Origin: Clostridiales bacterium UBA1758
GTDB taxonomy: Bacteria; Bacillota; Clostridia; Oscillospirales; UBA1758
Assembly (NCBI GenBank): GCA_002315595.1
Contig: DCHG01000047.1
Location: forward strand, 50,510 to 57,267
Reading direction: 5' to 3'
Length of the DNA stretch: 6,758 nt
Position 1 is the stretch's first letter; each line of letters starts with the position of its first letter. The position numbers and the translations under genes were made by a program. Below the pieces are notes generated by a model. It was not told the origin of the DNA. It saw nothing but the letters and a program-made list of their open reading frames with translations, and ran no database searches. Of the stretch, positions 6,601-6,758 are shown in pieces.

Positions 6601-6758
6601 ACCTTTGACGGCTGGTCAAAGACCAATGTCGTAGACGCAGGCTTCACCCTTGAAGCAAAATGGACGGCAAATACCGACACCCCATATGCGGTCGAGTATT
6701 ACATCATGGACCTCGACGGAAATTACCCGGACGATCCGAACTACAAAAACACCTCGCT
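3622..6758 (+). CDS. Large secreted InlB-type (Listeria-Bacteroides) repeat protein, 3' end beyond window
   Basis: An open frame of 1045 codons runs from the ATG at 3622 off the right edge without a stop. AGGAGG lies 8 bases upstream. Residues 1-26 form a signal peptide: basic MKKR, hydrophobic core LICLLLVVVTIVASLVV, then an A-T-A cleavage site near residue 25. The mature part is a string of InlB B-repeat/Flg_new-like modules, each recognised by a G-Y-x-F-x-G-W turn and a closing 'L-x-A-x-W' strand. Ten such turns start near residues 68, 161, 236, 297, 384, 469, 656, 738, 909 and 992. From about residue 518 a larger unit takes over, combining a VEYY-x-MDLDGNYP module with two repeats. Thr, Gly, Asp and Lys are abundant and only a few cysteines occur, as expected for an extracellular stalk. 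Family members are surface proteins often thought to act in adhesion or as spacers. Any cell-wall, S-layer or membrane anchor lies outside the window, so surface attachment is inferred. Confidence 0.9.
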   Translation, partial: MKKRLICLLLVVVTIVASLVVTATAAIKLTITYDANGATSGSVPVDGNSYEYNESATVLGPGDLAKTGYTFGGWWSTAKLTTFQPGDTIKIRLNYTLVAVWNINSYDVSYTGTDLQSHKETYEYNTKLTINPDGGTYNSHTSSYEVTVEDNFSLGTPSRTGYTFKGWSCSKKTFTANWAKNTVVLTYSAYPSKQNATVELDNNTPVTLVLKDGSYSGNTTFNITKDETVGTPTKPGYTFEGWTWNDTAKSLTANWNPITYTISYDMDCSDAVFSKDNPTTYTVESATFSVTNPTRPGYEFKGWTDLDLTINWNYIDTISISQGSTGNRRFKAHWDLAKSSVKLNANGGSFVGIDEETTIKVTYTKTYGDSVGYSAYTTALTRTGYDTTNWYNDPILESGKTAGGQDVIRITKDTVVSANPPKELYMHWKAHSYTIEFDPGLGTGTKFTLPCTYDADVTLPTPTDFTCQGYVFDGWSTTSTGIAGKDYSVGKNTKLNLTAKDGETVTLYAKWKATTVKYKAEYYVMDLDGNYPETASYIDTTCTGTTATMTDPPELTSEKLSSFNANYFKKVNLTNVLIKGDGSSVVKVYYERKLATVTYGSDLLSTMARYGATITLDFSASSAYPATYKGKEYTDADETILVNTSEISIPNPTRTGYTFVIWTKSPALSLGNFKLDASWVKNTHNVTYKDDAGKTEAHKLDFGTAIAIDLKGGKLGSGGSLAYFVADDFTIPNPSRDGYTFDGWSKTNIVDAGFTLEAQWTANTDTKYAVEYYIMDLDGNYPDDPNYKNTSLTGTTDTKTNVPELTNKEVSTFVAAYFEKDGFKNVNIDGDGKTVVKVYYARKLSTVTYGSGLISIKVRYGATITIDLNASLTYPVTFTHTAGGQYDGEKNTILVNTDSITIVNPTRTGHTFLGWLKTPVLSVGNFTLKASWALNTYKITYREYNAKEATSHDTDFGVSIAIDLNGGKFNKEISPLYVVIDHYTIPDPTRDGYTFDGWSKTNVVDAGFTLEAKWTANTDTPYAVEYYIMDLDGNYPDDPNYKNTS
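3700..5154 (+). repeat. Six consecutive InlB-like repeats in the surface protein
   Basis: Residues 27-511 hold six diverged repeats ending at Trp101, 178, 255, 334, 428 and 511, so the period is 77-94 residues. Each runs: strand ending near 'N-G-G' or equivalent, a Thr-rich stretch, P-x-R-x-GY-x-F-x-GW, then a Trp-terminated strand. The fifth is the most degenerate (GYDTTNW). DNA identity among these copies is visibly low, so they are old duplications. Confidence 0.8.
5173..5922 (+). repeat. Tandem unit 1 (250 residues) of the surface protein
   Basis: Begins at Tyr518 in YKAEYYVMDLDGNYP. The unit has three parts: a module of about 75 residues ending in GDGSSVVKVYYERK, a repeat starting at TVTYGSDL and ending at Trp679, and a repeat with GYTFDGW ending at Trp760. 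The next unit begins 750 bases later. Confidence 0.8.
5923..6684 (+). repeat. Tandem unit 2 (254 residues) of the surface protein
   Basis: Begins YAVEYYIMDLDGNYP. It has the same three-part plan as unit 1 (GDGKTVVKVYYARK, then TVTYGSGL, then GYTFDGW), with repeat ends at Trp932 and Trp1014. It is 12 bases longer than unit 1, the extra four codons lying in the region around 6240-6300. Its last part is almost identical in DNA to the last part of unit 1. Confidence 0.8.
6685..6758 (+). repeat. Start of tandem unit 3, cut by the window edge
   Basis: The last 74 bases match 5923-5996 with a single synonymous difference (GAC for GAT). This shows that at least a third copy of the large unit begins here, so the total copy number is unknown. 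Confidence 0.85.

Overview
The window looks like a piece of chromosome from a low-to-moderate GC member of the Bacillota, most likely a Clostridia-type gut or rumen bacterium. The reasons are the strong AGGAGG-type ribosome binding sites, near-consensus vegetative promoters, a typical OmpR-type two-component operon, and a large secreted protein built from InlB/Listeria-Bacteroides-type repeats, a family common in this phylum. The species cannot be named from the sequence.

Left end (1-196): the first codons of a gene running off the left edge on the minus strand look like the N-terminus of an AMP-binding/adenylation enzyme. A divergent pair of good promoters separates it from a small alpha/beta hydrolase gene on the plus strand. 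The promoter position argues that the hydrolase starts at 225 and not at the upstream ATG at 135. The hydrolase ends in a clear Rho-independent terminator.

Middle (908-3464, minus strand): a response regulator gene (OmpR/PhoB type) is followed by a membrane-bound sensor histidine kinase, transcribed from a promoter at about 3464-3437. The two are tightly linked: the kinase's ribosome binding site overlaps the regulator's stop codon. The kinase has an apparent one-base frameshift in an A-run next to its start. A well-placed ATG with a basic N-terminus lies in one frame, and the first membrane helix plus the rest of the protein lie in another.

Right side (3530 to the end, plus strand): divergent from the two-component operon is a very long reading frame, 1045 codons in the window with no stop. 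It encodes an exported protein with a signal peptide, six consecutive InlB-like repeats, and then a larger unit of about 250 residues repeated in tandem. The third unit is cut by the window edge, and the C-terminus, where any cell-surface anchor would be, is not seen.

How it may fit together: the 229-bp region between the regulator gene and the repeat-protein gene carries back-to-back promoters and a pair of TTAAGT direct repeats. The simplest hypothesis is that the two-component system controls this surface protein as well as itself. This is inference from layout only. No RNA genes, CRISPR arrays, insertion sequences or phage genes were seen.
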